Positions 40,700 through 50,332 of a stretch of DNA of 64,000 bases are shown in pieces. Where the stretch lies: NCBI RefSeq assembly GCF_030815085.1, contig NZ_JAUSWG010000009.1. The stretch is one strand, 5' to 3'. This DNA is from Paraclostridium ghonii. GTDB lineage: Bacteria; Bacillota; Clostridia; Peptostreptococcales; Peptostreptococcaceae. Below the pieces are notes generated by a model. The model was not told the DNA's origin. It searched no databases and was given only the letters and a program-made list of their open reading frames with translations. The position numbers and the translations under genes are program-made. Each line of letters opens with the position of its first letter. Position 1 is the stretch's first letter.

Positions 40700-41991
40700 T
40701 AAATAATTTCTAAGTTTTTATATAAACAAACACCTTTTTGATAGTATTCAAGCTCTTTCTCTTTTGATATATCAGAATATAGTTGTCCTAATTCTATATA
40801 TAAATCTGCAAGAGTTTTTCTATCATTTAATTCATTTACTATATTTATACATTTTAGTATATATTCTATCGACATTTTAATATTCTCTTCTTTTTTGTAT
40901 ATCTGAGAATAATATTTAAGAACCTTATACTCAAAGTATTTATTCTTATTTTTTATTGAGCCAGCTAGCGCTAATTTTGAATATTTTCTAGCTTCTTCGT
41001 AGTTTTCTAATTGTATATAAGATTGTATTATTTTTATAATAACACCAATTGTACATTCGTCTTCATCAAATTTTTTTATTTCATAAGCTTGCTTTGAGTA
41101 ATCTAATGCTTTTTCACTATCTCCTATATTTTCATAAACTTCGCATATTCTTAAATAAACATTAGCTAATTCATTTTTATTATCTTCTTTTTCTAAAAGT
41201 TCTAAAGCTAATCTAAATTGTTGTTTAGCTTCTTCATACTTACCTATACCCATTAGTTTATTTGCTTTAGATACCATCAAATCTGCTTCTTCTTTTGTAT
41301 TAACTAATATATCTAAATTTTTAATCTTTTCTATATACTCTAGCGCTTTATCATCTTTGTTTAATTGTGTGTAACAAAATGATATATTACTATATAAATC
41401 TTTTTTCACACTTGAATCATTTAATTTATTTTCTTCTAAAATCTCTTCAGCAAATTTAAAGTTACTTAGCGCGCCTTTATAAAATTTCTCTTCCATATAA
41501 ATTTTACCTATATTTATATAACATTTAGCTATGTTTTCTTTATCATTATTTTGTATGAAAAAATATAATGATTTTTCAAAGTTAATTATAGCTGCATTAT
41601 AATCTTTTTGTTTTACATTTATAGTTGCAAGTAATAAATTGCATCTCCCGTAATTATCTATTAGTTGATATTTTGTACATATTGACATAACTTTATTTAT
41701 TTCTTCTTTTGCCTTTTCTAGTTCTTTATATTTTATATAAATTTCGCTTTGTATTATTAAATTATCAGTTAGCTTTTTAGCTTGCATTTCCTTTGTTTCT
41801 AGTAGATAATCTACACTAACCCCAAGACGACCTGCTAAGTATTCTAATAACTCATAACTAGTGTATGACTTGTCTCTTTCTATATGACTAATTTGAGCTG
41901 CAGTAATTCTTTCTCCAGCTAATTCTTTAAGCGTTAAGTTTTTTTCTTTTCTTAATTTCTTAATTTTTTCGCCTAAGCTTAAAATTTCCAT
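40699..41991 (-). CDS. HTH-XRE regulator with TPR repeats
   Basis: About 430 residues from the ATG at 41991 (MEILSLGEKIKKLRKEKN), which follows GGGGGGACAGGC; an upstream frame extension lacks a ribosome-binding site. Residues 6-62 are an XRE helix-turn-helix (LTLKELAGERITAAQISHIER). The rest is helical with TPR units, for example YGRCNLLLATINVKQKDYNAAIINFEKSL and NVYLRICEVYENIGDSEKALDYSKQAY. This layout is shared with RNPP-type peptide-responsive regulators, but also with many clostridial regulators without a known ligand. No short peptide gene is seen beside it. Confidence 0.8.
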   Translation of the reverse strand: MEILSLGEKIKKLRKEKNLTLKELAGERITAAQISHIERDKSYTSYELLEYLAGRLGVSVDYLLETKEMQAKKLTDNLIIQSEIYIKYKELEKAKEEINKVMSICTKYQLIDNYGRCNLLLATINVKQKDYNAAIINFEKSLYFFIQNNDKENIAKCYINIGKIYMEEKFYKGALSNFKFAEEILEENKLNDSSVKKDLYSNISFCYTQLNKDDKALEYIEKIKNLDILVNTKEEADLMVSKANKLMGIGKYEEAKQQFRLALELLEKEDNKNELANVYLRICEVYENIGDSEKALDYSKQAYEIKKFDEDECTIGVIIKIIQSYIQLENYEEARKYSKLALAGSIKNKNKYFEYKVLKYYSQIYKKEENIKMSIEYILKCINIVNELNDRKTLADLYIELGQLYSDISKEKELEYYQKGVCLYKNLEII

Positions 41992-42100
41992 GCCTGTCCC
42001 CCCTAGAAAACATTTTCTTATAATAAAATTATAACTTATATTTATCATAAATACACTAATTTATTTTTTTATACTCTATTTATTTTAAATTTAAGCTCAA

Positions 42101-42157
42101 AAATACAGGTGATTCACCCTTGTAGTTATAATTACTTTGGGCAAATCACCTGTATTT
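42101..42157 (-). terminator. Terminator of the cysteine desulfurase gene
   Basis: AAATACAGGTGATT pairs with AATCACCTGTATTT over a 29-base loop containing further pairing. T-rich sequence follows on the minus strand. Confidence 0.8.
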
Positions 42158-43306
42158 TTATATATTAATCTCTTTTTCTATTTCCATTAAAGCCTCAACA
42201 GTTTTATCTATATCTTCTTTTGTATTAAAATATCCTAAACTAAATCTTACAGTTCCTTGTATAAGAGTTCCTAATGTTTCATGAGCAAGTGGAGAACAAT
42301 GAATTCCTGACCTTGTAGCAATATCGTACATATCATCTAGCAAGAATGTTAATTCACCTGAATCTATATCTCCTATATTTATAGATATTACAGCTGCTCT
42401 TTTTTTACTATCTAAAGGTCCATATATTTTAATATTAGGAATTTCACTTAACCTTTTTAGCATATATTCACATAAGTCTTCTTCATGATGTCTAATTTTA
42501 TCTATTCCTGTTTCTAAAACAAATTTAACACCTGCATTTAAGCCTGCTATTCCAGGTGTGTTATGAGTTCCTGACTCATATCTATCAGGCATCATATTTG
42601 GTTGGAATAATTCTTCTGAATTACTTCCCGTTCCACCTTCTTTTAATATATCGACTTCTAGGCCGTCTCTTATATATAAAATTCCTGTACCTTGTGGCCC
42701 AAGTAAGCATTTATGCCCTGGAGCTGCTACCATATCTACATTTAGTTTTTGTACATCAACATCGTAAACACCTAATGTTTGAGATGCATCTACCAAATAT
42801 AATATATTATTTTCTTTAGCTATATTTCCTATTGATTCTATATCAATAATAGTTCCACATACATTTGATGCATGAGTAGTAACAATTAGTTTTGTATTAG
42901 GCTTTATTGCCTTTTTTATATCTTCAATATTTAGTTGTCCATATTTATCACATTTAACAATAGTATTTTCTACACCTTTTTTCTCTAAAGCCTTTATGGG
43001 TCTTATTACCGAGTTATGTTCAACACTTGTTGTTATAATATGATCTCCCGACTTAACAACTCCTTTTATTGCAAGATTTAAAGAATCTGTAGCATTATGT
43101 GTAAATACTATGTTCATAGGATTTGATACATTTAAAAGTTTAGCTACATTTTCTCTGCATTCATAAATAACTCTTCCTGCTCTCATAGCTAATTTATGTC
43201 CTGCTCTACCTGGGTTTGCTCCATAGTTTTCCATACAATCTAAAACTTCTCTATATACTTCTTTTGGTTTTGGAAACGTAGTCGCTGCATTATCTAAGTA
43301 AATCAT
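42158..43306 (-). CDS. Cysteine desulfurase family protein (class V aminotransferase)
   Basis: A 382-aa PLP enzyme. It begins MIYLDNAATTFPKPKEV; the PLP lysine lies in AAPGHKCLLGPQGTG near residue 205; and SGIHCSPLAHETLG, near residue 340, contains the catalytic cysteine loop. The subgroup with this loop is common in selenium-using clostridia and may act as a selenocysteine lyase or cysteine desulfurase. It supplies sulfur or selenium to carriers such as YedF (38889-39479). It is followed upstream by parB. Confidence 0.88.
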   Translation of the reverse strand: MIYLDNAATTFPKPKEVYREVLDCMENYGANPGRAGHKLAMRAGRVIYECRENVAKLLNVSNPMNIVFTHNATDSLNLAIKGVVKSGDHIITTSVEHNSVIRPIKALEKKGVENTIVKCDKYGQLNIEDIKKAIKPNTKLIVTTHASNVCGTIIDIESIGNIAKENNILYLVDASQTLGVYDVDVQKLNVDMVAAPGHKCLLGPQGTGILYIRDGLEVDILKEGGTGSNSEELFQPNMMPDRYESGTHNTPGIAGLNAGVKFVLETGIDKIRHHEEDLCEYMLKRLSEIPNIKIYGPLDSKKRAAVISINIGDIDSGELTFLLDDMYDIATRSGIHCSPLAHETLGTLIQGTVRFSLGYFNTKEDIDKTVEALMEIEKEINI

Positions 43307-43321
43307 ATTAAGTCCCCTCTC

Positions 43322-44200
43322 TTATGCTTCTTGTCCTTCTAATAATAATGATACTATACCATTTAAATCATCATCATTGTAATACTCTATTTCTATTTTA
43401 CCTTTTTTCTTTCCTTTTGATATATTTACTTTTGTTCCTAAAAGACTTGTTAATCTTTCCTCTACATCTACAATATATATATCTTTTTGTTTTTTACTTT
43501 TCTCAACAACTGTACTGTTACTTTCTACTATTTTTTTCGCTATTCTTTCTGTTTCTCTAACAGACATTTCTTCATCTATTATTTTTTGAGCTAACTCTAA
43601 CTGTACCTTAGAATCAGCTATTCTTAAAAGAGCTTTCCCATGCCCAGGAGTAATCCTGTTGTCTTCAACCATAGACATAACTTCTTTGCTAAGATTTAAA
43701 AGTCTTAAAGTGTTTGTTATATGAGGTCTACTTTTTCCTACTGCTTCAGAAATCTCCTCTTGAGTTACGCTGTAATGGTCTATTAAACTTTTATAAGCTA
43801 ATGCTTCTTCTATAGAGTTTAGGTCTTCTCTTTGTAAGTTTTCTATAAGAGCTATCTCCATTAAGTCTTTCATAGGTATATCTTTTATAACAGCAGGCAT
43901 TTCTTTTAAATTCGCTTTTCTTGATGCTCTATATCTTCTTTCTCCGGCTATTATCATATATTTTCCAGATTCATCTGGCTTAACTACTATAGGTTGTAAA
44001 ACTCCATAACTTTTTATAGAATTTGATAATATCTCTATTTTTTCTTTATCAAAAACTTTTCTAGGTTGTTCTGGATTTGCATAAATTTTATTTATATCTA
44101 TATTAACAATATCTTTTGAATCTATTTCTTCTTTAATGGTTGGAATTAGGGCTCCTAACCCTTTTCCTAATCTATTCGAACGCTTTGTATTTTTTTCCAT
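43322..44200 (-). CDS. parB: Chromosome partitioning protein ParB (Spo0J)
   Basis: A 292-aa protein. The N-terminal ParB/sulfiredoxin domain has GERRYRASR, near residue 90, the CTP-binding/arginine patch. A helix-turn-helix follows (SVTQEEISEAVGKSRPHITNTLRLL). The C-terminal dimerization domain completes it. It loads at parS sites as a CTP-dependent clamp and with ParA moves the origins apart. The parA gene ends one base upstream. A parS-like sequence lies at 48617-48632, about 4.4 kb from this gene. Confidence 0.95.
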   Translation of the reverse strand: MEKNTKRSNRLGKGLGALIPTIKEEIDSKDIVNIDINKIYANPEQPRKVFDKEKIEILSNSIKSYGVLQPIVVKPDESGKYMIIAGERRYRASRKANLKEMPAVIKDIPMKDLMEIALIENLQREDLNSIEEALAYKSLIDHYSVTQEEISEAVGKSRPHITNTLRLLNLSKEVMSMVEDNRITPGHGKALLRIADSKVQLELAQKIIDEEMSVRETERIAKKIVESNSTVVEKSKKQKDIYIVDVEERLTSLLGTKVNISKGKKKGKIEIEYYNDDDLNGIVSLLLEGQEA

Positions 44201-44201
44201 T

Positions 44202-44975
44202 CTATATCACATCCTCTTCTAAATCTATAAATTCTTCTGCTAATTCTAAGTATGCAACAGCTCCCTTACATCTAGAGTCGTAATATATTACTGGCTTACC
44301 ATGACTTGGAGCCTCTGCTAATCTTACATTTCTAGGTATTAAAGTTGTATATACGCTTCCTTTAAAATATTTTTTTACTTCTTCTACTACTTGAATTGAT
44401 AGGTTTGCCCTTCCATCAAACATACTTAAAACTACACCTTGGATTTCTAAATTAGGATTTAGACTTCTTTTAATTAGTGATATAGTTTCCATTAGCTGAC
44501 TAACTCCTTCTAAAGCATAGTATTCACATTGTATAGGTATTAAAACACTGTCTACTGCTGTTAAACAATTTATAGTTAGCATACCTAAAGATGGAGGACA
44601 ATCTATAAATATGTAGTCATAGTTATCTCTTACTTTATCTAATGCTTTTTTTAATATATATTCTCTTTCTTTAACAGTCGTAAACTCTATTTCTGCTCCA
44701 GCTAACTCTGTTGCTGATGCTACTATATCAATATTTTCAAATTCTGTTTTAATTATTGCATCTTCTATATTATCATTGTTTATCAATACTTCATAAATTG
44801 TATTTTCAACTTCTTTTTTTTCTATCCCATACCCACTAGTTGAGTTTCCTTGTGGATCTAAATCTAGCACCAAAACTTTCTTACCCATTTTAGCTACACT
44901 AGCACTTAAATTCACATTTGTAGTTGTTTTTCCAACTCCACCTTTTTGATTAAAAACTGCTACTACTTTACTCAT
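44202..44975 (-). CDS. parA: Chromosome partitioning ATPase ParA (Soj)
   Basis: A 257-aa protein with the deviant Walker A motif FNQKGGVGKTTTNVNL at residues 8-23, VLDLDPQGNST near residue 38 and the Walker B stretch YIFIDCPPSLG near residue 122. It is an ATP-switched DNA-binding protein that works with ParB; in Bacilli it also affects DnaA. It precedes parB, separated by one base. Confidence 0.96.
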   Translation of the reverse strand: MSKVVAVFNQKGGVGKTTTNVNLSASVAKMGKKVLVLDLDPQGNSTSGYGIEKKEVENTIYEVLINNDNIEDAIIKTEFENIDIVASATELAGAEIEFTTVKEREYILKKALDKVRDNYDYIFIDCPPSLGMLTINCLTAVDSVLIPIQCEYYALEGVSQLMETISLIKRSLNPNLEIQGVVLSMFDGRANLSIQVVEEVKKYFKGSVYTTLIPRNVRLAEAPSHGKPVIYYDSRCKGAVAYLELAEEFIDLEEDVI

Positions 44976-45002
44976 AAGACTTGCCCCCCTTTTACCTTTT
45001 AA

Positions 45003-45032
45003 AAAAAGATTACTGCTAAGCAGTAATCTTTT
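45003..45032 (-). terminator. Terminator of noc
   Basis: AAAAGATTACTG pairs with CAGTAATCTTTT around a CTAAG-type loop. It touches the noc stop codon and is followed by T on the minus strand. Confidence 0.85.
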
Positions 45033-45822
45033 ATTTTTTAGGAATCTTTACAACAACCTCTATGTGATCACCTTTGTCAACTTCTTTATACTTAGCTTCT
45101 AGCCCTGTATTAGTTATAGCCTCGTATGCTTGTTTAATAGTATTAAGGTAAATTCTCATCCCCATTATCCCTTTGACAGTTTGTTTTTTATCTTCACTGT
45201 CTTTAGGTTGTTTTAAATCTTCTAATATATCTGCTATTAGCTTTTCTGTTTTCTTTACATTTAAATCTGATTTTATTACCTTTTCTAAAACTTCTCTCAT
45301 GAGTTCTTCATTTGGCAATTTTAATAAAGCTCTAGCATGTCTCTCTGTTAAACTATTCTCTACTAATTTTATTTTTATATCTGTTGGTAATCTTAGTATT
45401 CTAATTTTATTAGCTATTGTAGATTGATTTTTTCCTAACTTTTCTGCAAGCTGTTGTTGTGTGAACTCGTGCTCTTTTATTAAGTTCTCATAACCCATAG
45501 CCTCTTCTATAAAATTTAAATCTTCTCTTTGTAAATTTTCTAATAATGCTAATACAGCTGAAGATTCATCAGACATATTGTTTATTATAACAGGAATAGT
45601 TTTTAGTCCAGCCAGTTTCGATGCCCTAAGCCTTCTTTCTCCTGCTACTAATTCATACTTATCATTACTTTTACTCCTAACAGTTATAGGCTGTAATATA
45701 CCATATACCTTTATAGATTCACTTAATTCTTCTAATGCTGCTTGTGAAAATACTCTTCTTGGTTGGTATGGATTTGGAACTATATTATCTATAGGTATCT
45801 CCATAACTCTTTTCTCTTCCAT
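45031..45822 (-). CDS. noc: Nucleoid occlusion protein Noc (ParB family)
   Basis: A 263-aa ParB paralogue. MEIPIDNIVPNPYQPRRVF starts the ParB domain, GERRLRASKLAGLK has the CTP/arginine patch, and EFTQQQLAEKLGKNQSTIANKIRIL is the helix-turn-helix. Its place between parA and rsmG matches Noc, which binds NBS sites and the membrane to stop division over the nucleoid. An amphipathic N-terminal helix is not obvious here, since the ParB domain starts at once. I saw no perfect Noc site (ATTTCCCGGGAAAT) in the window. Confidence 0.85.
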   Translation of the reverse strand: MEEKRVMEIPIDNIVPNPYQPRRVFSQAALEELSESIKVYGILQPITVRSKSNDKYELVAGERRLRASKLAGLKTIPVIINNMSDESSAVLALLENLQREDLNFIEEAMGYENLIKEHEFTQQQLAEKLGKNQSTIANKIRILRLPTDIKIKLVENSLTERHARALLKLPNEELMREVLEKVIKSDLNVKKTEKLIADILEDLKQPKDSEDKKQTVKGIMGMRIYLNTIKQAYEAITNTGLEAKYKEVDKGDHIEVVVKIPKK

Positions 45823-45981
45823 AACATCCCTCTCTCATCCAAAACTAAATATATTAAAAACATGAAATTACCTTAGTTACTTATTTGTATAATATTTCTT
45901 CATTTAACTACATATTCCTTCTAAAATATTTTTTTAACATACATTTTAAAATTATTTCTTCGGAAATATTACATTTTCATC

Positions 45982-46701
45982 TTACTTTATTGGGCTTTTT
46001 ACTGGTTTCCCTGCTTTTCTTGGATATTTTGCTGGTGTATTATTTATCTTTTTGAAAACAACTATGTTGTGCTTTAATTCTATTTGTGGAAGCTCTACAT
46101 CTATTTTTTCAACAAACTCTAAACCTAATACCTCCATTGCCTTTTTAGACTCTTCTAATTCAGTATCAGCATTTGGTCCTTTTAAACATACAAAATATCC
46201 CCCAACCTTTATAAAAGGTGCGCAAAACTCCATTAAAATAGGTAGTCCTGCTACAGCTCTAGCTGTTGCTATATCATATTGTTCTCTATAATTTTCGTCT
46301 TTCCCAAAGTCTTCTGCTCTTCCATGTATTAATTCAACATCATCTATATCAATATTGCTACAAACTTCACTTAAGAAGTTTATTCTTTTATTTAGAGAAT
46401 CTAAAAGTGTTACTTTTGAGTTCTCTAAACAAATTCTCAATGGAAGACCAGGAAATCCAGCCCCAGTACCTACGTCAATTATAGACATTCCATCTTTTAT
46501 ATATCCTTCTTTGACTACAGCTACTGAGTCTAAGAAGTGTTTTATATACACTTCTTTTTCCTCTTCTATTCCTGTAAGATTCATTTTTTGATTCCATTCA
46601 ACTAAAATCTCTCTATATTTTCTAAACTTATCTATAGTTTCATCGCTACATTTTAATCCTAATTCTTCTATTCCTTGTTTTAATATATCAGCATTAGTCA
46701 T
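45982..46701 (-). CDS. rsmG: 16S rRNA (guanine527-N7)-methyltransferase RsmG
   Basis: About 239 residues from the ATG at 46701 (MTNADILKQGIEELG), behind AGAGGTGA; an earlier ATG lies deep inside mnmG. The SAM-binding motif IDVGTGAGFPGLPLRI is near residue 70, and VTLLDSLNKRINFL follows. It methylates G527 of 16S rRNA; loss gives low-level streptomycin resistance in other bacteria. It overlaps the end of mnmG by 8 bases. Confidence 0.95.
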   Translation of the reverse strand: MTNADILKQGIEELGLKCSDETIDKFRKYREILVEWNQKMNLTGIEEEKEVYIKHFLDSVAVVKEGYIKDGMSIIDVGTGAGFPGLPLRICLENSKVTLLDSLNKRINFLSEVCSNIDIDDVELIHGRAEDFGKDENYREQYDIATARAVAGLPILMEFCAPFIKVGGYFVCLKGPNADTELEESKKAMEVLGLEFVEKIDVELPQIELKHNIVVFKKINNTPAKYPRKAGKPVKSPIK

Positions 46702-48589
46702 TTTTTTCACCTCTACCTCTTCTTTGTTGTTCAAGATAGATAAGTAAAACTGATATATCTGCTGGAGATACTCCAGATATACGAGATGCTTGTCCTATTG
46801 ATATTGGCTTTATTGCATCTAGCTTTTGTCTAGCTTCAATTCTTAACCCATCTATAGCTGAGTAATTTAAGTCTTCATTTAACTTTTTCTTCTCTAGCTT
46901 TTTAAACTGATCTATTTGTTTTAATTGTTTATCTATATAACCTTCGTATTTAGTCATTATTACACATTGTTCTTTTACTGCATAAGGTACATCTTCTCCA
47001 GCATCTTTTCCTACAGCTTCTATCATTTCATAATCTACTTCCGGTCTTTTTAAGAATTCATATAAGGAATAACCTACTTTTATAGGAGATGCTCCTTTCT
47101 CCTCTAACAAGTGATTTATATCTTTAGGTGTAATTCTTTCACTTTTTAGTCTTTCTAACTCTTTTTCAATTAAATCCTTTTTATCTAGATATTTATTATA
47201 TCTATCTTCATCTACAAGACCTATTTCATAACCTTTGTTAGTAAGTCTCATATCTGCATTATCTTGTCTTAGATACAATCTGTATTCACATCTAGATGTC
47301 ATCATTCTGTATGGTTCATTAGTTCCCTTTGTAACTAAATCATCTATTAAAACCCCAATATATGCTTCTGATCTATCTAAAACAAACGGCTCTTTTCCTT
47401 GAACTTTTAATGCTGCGTTTATTCCTGCAATTAACCCTTGAGATGCGGCTTCTTCATATCCTGATGTTCCATTAAATTGACCAGCACTAAATAAGTTTTC
47501 AACACCTTTTATTTCAAGCGTTGTTTTTAATTGAGTTGGATCTATACAATCATACTCTATTGCATATGCAGGTCTCATTATTCTAGCATTTTCAAGACCT
47601 TGTACACTTTTGTACATTTGAATTTGTACTTCATAAGGTAAACTTGTGGATATACCTTGAATATACATTTCTTTGGTACTCTCTCCTTCTGGCTCTATAA
47701 ATATTTGATGTGAGTCTTTATCGCTAAATCTAACGATCTTATCTTCTATAGATGGACAATATCTAGCACCAGTACTCTCTACCTGTCCTGCATACATAGG
47801 AGATCTTTGTAAGTTATTTTTTATTATTTCATGTGTATTTATATTCGTTCTTGTTAAATAGCATGGTTCTTGCTTTCTATCTAACTCATCATTTAAAAAT
47901 GAGAATGGAGTTATACGATTGTCTCCATTTTGTATTTCCATAACAGAAAAATCTATACTATCTCTGTGTATTCTAGCAGGAGTTCCTGTTTTAAATCTTC
48001 TCATTCTCAAGCCTAATTCAATAAGTTTATCAGTTAAAAATTTACTGTACCCTAGTGCATTAGGTCCTTCACTAAATGAAACTTCTCCCATATAAATTTT
48101 AGAGTTTAAATAAACTCCAGTTGCTAATATTACTGCCTTAGCATTGTATATACATCCTAATTTTGTAACTACTCCTTTTACAACATTACCTTCACTTAGT
48201 ATGTCTACAACCTCATCCATTGCTATATCTAAGTTAGGTTCATTTTCTAATGTTTTTTTCATTTCCTCATGATACCTAGCTTTATCTGCTTGAGCTCTTA
48301 ATGAATGAACTGCTGGTCCTTTAGCTGTGTTTAACATTCTGCTTTGTATGAATGTTTTATCTATATTAATACCCATTTGACCACCTAGGGCATCTATTTC
48401 CTTAACTAATTGGCCCTTTCCTGTTCCTCCTATAGAAGGATTACAAGGAAGCAAAGCTATGGAATCTAAAGAAAGTGTTATAACTAATGTCTTAAGTCCC
48501 ATTCTAGCTGTAGCTAATGCAGCCTCACACCCTGCATGTCCTGCTCCAACTACTACTACATCATAATTTCCTGCATCAAAATTTAACAT
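46694..48589 (-). CDS. mnmG: tRNA uridine-5-carboxymethylaminomethyl synthesis enzyme MnmG
   Basis: A 631-aa protein, typical length. The FAD-binding motif VVVGAGHAGCEAALA starts at residue 10, PCNPSIGGTGKGQLV lies near residue 48 and the C-terminal helical domain has INHLL and the ISGVSPADISVLLIYLEQ end. With MnmE it modifies wobble uridine 34 in tRNAs. It lies between mnmE and rsmG on the same strand, the conserved order near the origin. Confidence 0.97.
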   Translation of the reverse strand: MLNFDAGNYDVVVVGAGHAGCEAALATARMGLKTLVITLSLDSIALLPCNPSIGGTGKGQLVKEIDALGGQMGINIDKTFIQSRMLNTAKGPAVHSLRAQADKARYHEEMKKTLENEPNLDIAMDEVVDILSEGNVVKGVVTKLGCIYNAKAVILATGVYLNSKIYMGEVSFSEGPNALGYSKFLTDKLIELGLRMRRFKTGTPARIHRDSIDFSVMEIQNGDNRITPFSFLNDELDRKQEPCYLTRTNINTHEIIKNNLQRSPMYAGQVESTGARYCPSIEDKIVRFSDKDSHQIFIEPEGESTKEMYIQGISTSLPYEVQIQMYKSVQGLENARIMRPAYAIEYDCIDPTQLKTTLEIKGVENLFSAGQFNGTSGYEEAASQGLIAGINAALKVQGKEPFVLDRSEAYIGVLIDDLVTKGTNEPYRMMTSRCEYRLYLRQDNADMRLTNKGYEIGLVDEDRYNKYLDKKDLIEKELERLKSERITPKDINHLLEEKGASPIKVGYSLYEFLKRPEVDYEMIEAVGKDAGEDVPYAVKEQCVIMTKYEGYIDKQLKQIDQFKKLEKKKLNEDLNYSAIDGLRIEARQKLDAIKPISIGQASRISGVSPADISVLLIYLEQQRRGRGEKND

Positions 48590-48607
48590 ATATTCTCCTT
48601 TCTGATA

Positions 48608-48641
48608 AACATAATATGTTTCACGAAAAACATATTATGTT
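48608..48641. other. parS-like site within a 14-bp inverted repeat
   Basis: 48617-48632 reads TGTTTCACGAAAAACA; the parS consensus TGTTTCACGTGAAACA differs at two positions. It is the centre of the inverted repeat AACATAATATGTTT...AAACATATTATGTT, between the mnmE stop and the mnmG start. No T-run follows, so it is not a standard terminator. Its closeness to parAB and the 14/16 match favour parS. Confidence 0.6.
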
Positions 48642-50019
48642 ATTTTCCTATACAGAAGTTACTAAATATCGTATCTAATAGATCTTCAGTTACTGTATCT
48701 CCATTTATATATCCTAAGTAGTCCCATATATTTTTAAAATCAACTTCTATAAAATCTAATGGCATATATGACTCTATAGCTATTATTGCATCTGAAATTG
48801 ATTGATTAGCTTTATATAATGCATCTTTATGTCTAGAGTTTGTAACTACTAAGTCTGATGAATTTCTAACAGTTCCTTCAAACACCATATCCTCTATTTT
48901 ATCATGAATCTTTTCTATACCTTCATGTTGTAATGCTGATATAGTTATTACATTTTTTTCATCTACATATTGTTTTACTTTATTTATATCTATTGTTTGA
49001 TCTAAATCTGTTTTATTTAATAAAACTATAGTTTTATTAGGTTGAACAGCTTCTAATATTTCTATATCTTCAACTTCTAATTCTCTAGAAGAGTCTAAAA
49101 CTACTATTGATAAATCTGCAGAATTGAAAAATTCTCTTGATTTCTCAACTCCAATTTTTTCAACGATATCCTCAGTTTCTCTTATCCCGGCTGTATCAAC
49201 TATCTTTAGAGGAATTCCTTTTATATTTACGAATTCTTCTATTACATCTCTAGTAGTTCCAGGTATGTCTGTTACTATAGCTCTATTTTCTCCTAATACA
49301 GCATTTAAAAGTGATGATTTACCAACGTTTGGTTTACCTACTATTACTGTTTTTAATCCTTCTCTAAGTATTTTTCCGCTTTCAGATGTATCATATAGAT
49401 TATTTATTTCTTTTTGAAGTTCTAATGACTTTTCTTTTAATGTATTATATGTTATGTGCTCAACGTCTTCATCTGGGAAATCTATAGAAACAGTTATATG
49501 AGCTAACATTTCTGTTATATCATGTCTTAAATTTTTTATTTTCTTAGATAAGGATCCTTCTAACTGAGATTGAGCCACCGTATGAGCCATTTCTGTTTTA
49601 GCATTTATAACATCTATTATTGCTTCTGCTTGAGCTAGATCTATCCTTCCATTTAAAAATGCCCTCTTAGTAAATTCTCCTTGATCTGCTAATCTAACAT
49701 CTTTAGATAAAACTAACTCTAATATTTTCTTTACAGAAATAAATCCTCCGTGGCAGTTTATTTCTATAACATCTTCAGTTGTATATGAGTTTGGCCCTTT
49801 CATATAAGCTACTAAAACTTCATCTATGGTTTTTTCTCCGTCTACTATGTGTCCATATATTAAAGTTCTTGTATTATACTCTTCTATCTTTTTTCCTGAC
49901 ACTGATTTAAATATATCATTAGCTACTTGAAGCGATTTTTCTCCACTTATTCTTATTATTCCGATTCCACCTTCACCTGGTGCTGTTGCTATTGCAGCTA
50001 TAGTATCGTCTATAAACAA
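48640..50019 (-). CDS. mnmE: tRNA modification GTPase MnmE
   Basis: About 459 residues from a TTG at 50019, six bases after AGAGGTG; an in-frame GTG at 50028 lies inside that ribosome-binding site. DTIAAIATAPGEGGIGI opens the formyl-THF domain; the G domain has GKPNVGKSSLLNAVLG near residue 220, IVDTAGIRE and LLNKTDLD; the terminus is the family's CIGK. It works with MnmG on tRNA wobble uridines. It ends at the parS-like hairpin in front of mnmG. Confidence 0.95.
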   Translation of the reverse strand: MFIDDTIAAIATAPGEGGIGIIRISGEKSLQVANDIFKSVSGKKIEEYNTRTLIYGHIVDGEKTIDEVLVAYMKGPNSYTTEDVIEINCHGGFISVKKILELVLSKDVRLADQGEFTKRAFLNGRIDLAQAEAIIDVINAKTEMAHTVAQSQLEGSLSKKIKNLRHDITEMLAHITVSIDFPDEDVEHITYNTLKEKSLELQKEINNLYDTSESGKILREGLKTVIVGKPNVGKSSLLNAVLGENRAIVTDIPGTTRDVIEEFVNIKGIPLKIVDTAGIRETEDIVEKIGVEKSREFFNSADLSIVVLDSSRELEVEDIEILEAVQPNKTIVLLNKTDLDQTIDINKVKQYVDEKNVITISALQHEGIEKIHDKIEDMVFEGTVRNSSDLVVTNSRHKDALYKANQSISDAIIAIESYMPLDFIEVDFKNIWDYLGYINGDTVTEDLLDTIFSNFCIGK

Positions 50020-50332
50020 TCCTATCACCTCTTTATTTAATATTTTTTATACACAATCTTTTAAAGTAACATTTTATCATTTTATATATTATTTTGTAAT
50101 AATATCGGCCTAAAATTTGAATAAACTCTATATAATATAATATCATGTATATGTACATAATCTTAATATTATTTTTTAATGATATATATCTAAAGTTTAA
50201 ATAAGCTCTATATAATATTGCGTATATTAGCTTAACCTTACATATACTTAAATTATTTCCTCAATCTAACTATTATATAAAAATTTTTTCAAAAATAAAA
50301 CCCCCTATATATTTAGGAGGTTTGTTTTATTT
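50020..50332. repeat. AT-rich gap with an imperfect 30-base direct repeat
   Basis: CTAAAATTTGAATAAACTCTATATAATAT from 50110 is repeated as CTAAAGTTTAAATAAGCTCTATATAATAT from 50190, exactly 80 bases on. The gap lies between jag and mnmE, so it must hold the mnmE promoter; I see no consensus hexamer pair on the minus strand. A terminator for jag lies at its right end. Confidence 0.6.
50298..50323 (-). terminator. Terminator of jag
   Basis: AAACCCCCTA and TAGGAGGTTT form a stem with one mismatch; on the minus strand TTTTATTTTTG follows. Confidence 0.75.
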
